A DNA stretch of 64,000 nt from Bacteroidota bacterium. Lineage in GTDB: Bacteria; Bacteroidota; Bacteroidia; Palsa-965. Made by a program: the position numbers and the translations under genes. The stretch lies in assembly GCA_006218065.1 (NCBI GenBank), contig VBWE01000001.1, positions 255,063 to 319,062 of the forward strand, given 5' to 3'. This document shows, in pieces, positions 61,620-64,000 of the stretch. Position 1 is the stretch's first letter; each line of letters begins with the position of its first letter. A model generated the notes under the pieces. That model ran no database searches and was not told the origin of the DNA. It saw only the letters and a program-made list of their open reading frames with translations.

Positions 61620-63999
61620 TGTAATGAATGTACTGCTGACCTTCCATGGTAATCATCGGGAGTTCGTTTCTCCTTTCGGAAGAGCGGCCACGCAGGTACT
61701 GGTTCATTTCATACTTCAGGAACTTGCGCATTTTTTCCGGACCGTATTCTTTTTCCATCACCATCAGGGCGGAATATTGCGCCATCGATTCGATCATCAG
61801 CGCGGAACCCTGCACATTGGCCCCGATCACCTGGTGCGCCCACCATTGGTGCGCTACTTCGTGCGCGGTAACGTAGAACGGGTAGTCGATCGACTCGGGA
61901 TCGTTTTCGTCGACATCAGCGATGAAACCGATCGATTCGGAATAGGGAATCGTATTCGGAAACGACTGCGCGAAGCTGGCATAACGCGGGAACTCGATGA
62001 TGCGCACCTGCCTGAACTGGTAAGGCGTAAAGTTCTCCGTATAATAATCCAGTGATTTTTTGATTGCGCGGATCATCCGGTCAACATTATACGGATGTCC
62101 TTTGTGGTGATAAATCTCGATGTTCACGTCCTTCCACTTATCGCGTTTGATTTCGTAGCGGGCAGAGAGGAACGAATAGAAATTCAAAATCGGCGTATCC
62201 ATTTTATAATGGAAATAGTTGCGCCCGTTTTCAGTCCATTCTTTCTGGAGATAGCCCGGGGCAATCGCTACCTGGCCGGAACTTGTGCTTACTGTCGCTT
62301 CGAAACGAATCCAGTCGGCATCGGGCGTAAGCGCATTGGTCATATAATTGACCGAATCGTACACGCTTTTCATCCGTTCTTTCGCCGGGAGTCCGTGCTT
62401 TTTCCGGTCTTCTTCCCCGGACAATTCGCCAAGCTCGGTGTAACCGATAAAGGGCAGGTAATTGCTGTTGAAGAATGTTCCGTTATAAACCACCTGAGTC
62501 GCTCCGCCCTCGTTCGTAAACCCGTTCGATTCGTAAGCGATATCCAGGCGCAGTTGTACGGAATCTCCCGGCTGCATCGGTTTGTCGAGGTCGTAAATAA
62601 AGTATCCCTGCTTGCGGTCGTCCAGTACCTGCTTTGCCGGCTCTGCAAGACGGAGATACTTAATCTTCACGTCGGGACTGAGCTGGACATGAACAGAATC
62701 GATCGGCGTTTTGCTTTTATTCTTCAGCCACATCGTTCCGCTGATGTTCACATCCCGCTCTTCCGGAAAAATATCCACGTCGAGTTTTACATCCACAATC
62801 TTCGGCTGCGGAATGTTTTTATACTTGCTGAATTTTTTTTCATACTCCACCATGGCCTGCTCCGTTTCGCCGGAAGCGCCGTAGTCGTTCAGCACATTCG
62901 TATTGTAAAAAATATACGCTCCGCTGCCCGCAAAAATCACGAAACCGCAGGTGGCAGCCAGTTTGGCCGGGCGGGAAAAACGCTTGCGCGCCTGTTTCCA
63001 TCGTCCGCCGAAACCGCTTTCGGTACCGCGTACGAAAAGCAAATTGGAAAGTACGGCCAGCAGGATGGCGAAACCGGACCAGTATACTTTGAAAATAAAA
63101 AACGGCCAGGCGAAATGTCCGTACCCGTTCATGTCCGAATAAAACATACCGGTATCCGAAGCGAACTTGAACATTTTATGCTCGATGCCGAGCTGGGGCA
63201 TGAAAAACGAGAAGGTGTAATAAATCACCAGGACAAAATGGCCGAGATATTTATTATTCACCAGCACGTGCACCAAAATCGCCAGCACACACATCAGCCA
63301 CCAGTCGATAAGGTTTACACCGAACAGCGCTTTGAGATACAGACCGATTTCAAAATTGAAATAGCCAAGCATCGCCTGGACGAGGATACCACAAAGCATG
63401 AGTACCACCAGCAGCAATACCTGGACAAGCATCAGCGCAAAAAGCTTGGAGAGATAAAAAACACTTCCCGGAACCGGCATCGCATCAATCAGCAGGTTGA
63501 CTCCCGAACCACGCTCCCGCCAGATCAGTTCCCCGGAATAAAAAATGATGATGACGAACATGAACAATCCAAAAGTTCCGCCGAGAATATCGGTGATCTG
63601 GTACGTTACGGGCAATGTTGCCGTATCGTAAATTTTACCGATCTGTCCTGCGGAAACAAAAAGCAATCCGACGCCCGCGCCGGCGATCACCAGGAAATAC
63701 ACGTTGCGCACCACCGAAAGAAATTCCTGGCGCGTCATCCGCAGCAATTGTTTAACCCGGAACCGGGAAGAAAAATCAAGTACCACTTTCGGCAGCGTAA
63801 GCCGGGCTGTTTCCTTTTTCGCTTCTGTCGCTGGCCCCGCGGCAAGTTCTTCCTGCACGTCGCCTGCTTGTTGCTGAACAGGAACCTGTTTCCTGTTTTT
63901 CTTATCCGATGCCTGGTACGAGAATTTGAACCGGAAAAACGCAACCGCCCAAACCAATATACCCACACCGATCCAGATCAGCCGGTTGGTAAGCAGCAA
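61426..63999 (-). CDS. ABC-2 permease fused to M1 aminopeptidase (5' partial, 3' frameshifted)
   Basis: The frame enters from beyond the window end. Residues 1-370: membrane region with about six helices (YSGELIWRERGSGVNLLIDAMPVPGSVFYLSKLFALML, an ABC-2 permease pattern). Residues 400-800: M1 peptidase with TAHEVAHQWWAHQVIG (zinc HEVAH at about 61850-61864) and MIESMAQYSALMVMEKEYG supplying the second zinc ligand. After EGQQYIHY the frame becomes non-family (ICAERLYRRRFTQRR...) and ends at 61426. Catalytic core is therefore intact but the C-terminal domain is lost to the shift, which may be a real mutation or an assembly error. Confidence 0.8.
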   Translation of the reverse strand: MLLTNRLIWIGVGILVWAVAFFRFKFSYQASDKKNRKQVPVQQQAGDVQEELAAGPATEAKKETARLTLPKVVLDFSSRFRVKQLLRMTRQEFLSVVRNVYFLVIAGAGVGLLFVSAGQIGKIYDTATLPVTYQITDILGGTFGLFMFVIIIFYSGELIWRERGSGVNLLIDAMPVPGSVFYLSKLFALMLVQVLLLVVLMLCGILVQAMLGYFNFEIGLYLKALFGVNLIDWWLMCVLAILVHVLVNNKYLGHFVLVIYYTFSFFMPQLGIEHKMFKFASDTGMFYSDMNGYGHFAWPFFIFKVYWSGFAILLAVLSNLLFVRGTESGFGGRWKQARKRFSRPAKLAATCGFVIFAGSGAYIFYNTNVLNDYGASGETEQAMVEYEKKFSKYKNIPQPKIVDVKLDVDIFPEERDVNISGTMWLKNKSKTPIDSVHVQLSPDVKIKYLRLAEPAKQVLDDRKQGYFIYDLDKPMQPGDSVQLRLDIAYESNGFTNEGGATQVVYNGTFFNSNYLPFIGYTELGELSGEEDRKKHGLPAKERMKSVYDSVNYMTNALTPDADWIRFEATVSTSSGQVAIAPGYLQKEWTENGRNYFHYKMDTPILNFYSFLSARYEIKRDKWKDVNIEIYHHKGHPYNVDRMIRAIKKSLDYYTENFTPYQFRQVRIIEFPRYASFAQSFPNTIPYSESIGFIADVDENDPESIDYPFYVTAHEVAHQWWAHQVIGANVQGSALMIESMAQYSALMVMEKEYGPEKMRKFLKYEMNQYLRGRSSERRNELPMITMEGQQYIHYICAERLYRRRFTQRRPARLPRQNGIPGSAVHAVAGICEIPAQRNARLAAVCDHGPVRKHYALRE

Positions 64000-64000
64000 A

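Overview
The window reads as chromosome of an uncultured Bacteroidota member. The evidence is type IX secretion (a PorP/SprF-like protein, PorZ, and three proteins with C-terminal sorting-type domains), promoters of the TAnnTTTG -7 type, many small lipoproteins, DUF4175, two-component proteins with ligand-sensing propellers, and ECF sigma/anti-sigma pairs. Base composition is near-even except for one strongly AT-rich stretch around 42.6-42.8 kb. I cannot name a genus.

Layout. 0-9 kb: PrsW-like membrane protease (5' end outside the window), an ECF sigma module, PorP/SprF, lipoproteins, a T9SS cargo protein and uvrC. 9-16 kb: small genes, a flavodoxin stub, then a Crp/Fnr regulator followed by a sulfur-transfer cluster (TauE/SafE-like exporter, metallo-beta-lactamase/rhodanese fusion, DUF6132, two single-domain rhodaneses, a small membrane protein, thioredoxin). 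16-32 kb: aldehyde dehydrogenase, membrane proteins, a sensor kinase, MarC, a propeller/SpoIIE phosphatase, a TPR histidine kinase with its LuxR response regulator, a PAS-LuxR regulator and a serine hydrolase. 32-42.6 kb: mostly minus strand, with porZ-recO, tRNA-Arg(CCG), a PLP enzyme and a tandem paralogue pair of unknown function. 42.6-44.8 kb: AT-rich intergenic region with a parS cluster beside mnmG, the best candidate for the replication origin. 45-54 kb: ybeY, an RsbW-like ATPase, DUF4175, an rRNA methyltransferase-like gene and gltX. 54-64 kb: folB, a tRNA-Cys locus, ttcA, membrane and cupin proteins, a second ECF sigma/anti-sigma pair, and an ABC-permease/M1-aminopeptidase fusion whose 3' part is out of frame.

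How parts fit. The sulfur cluster appears to be controlled from two promoters, each with a GTAAC-N4-GTTAC-like operator at exactly the same distance from a -7 box; the Crp/Fnr gene next door is the obvious candidate regulator. porZ and recO form one transcription unit. DUF4175 and the RsbW-like gene are translationally coupled.

Most unusual signals: (1) both tRNA loci carry broken partial tRNA copies in which a short palindrome sits inside what would be a cloverleaf loop, and the same 18-bp palindrome family is used at tRNA-Arg and tRNA-Cys; (2) the paired operators with identical geometry in the sulfur cluster; (3) two tandem hairpins with different stems but an almost identical loop upstream of the TPR kinase; (4) the parS cluster and candidate oriC; (5) two nested palindromic elements with the same architecture but unrelated inner hairpins. 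All functional statements come from reading the sequence; no database search was run.
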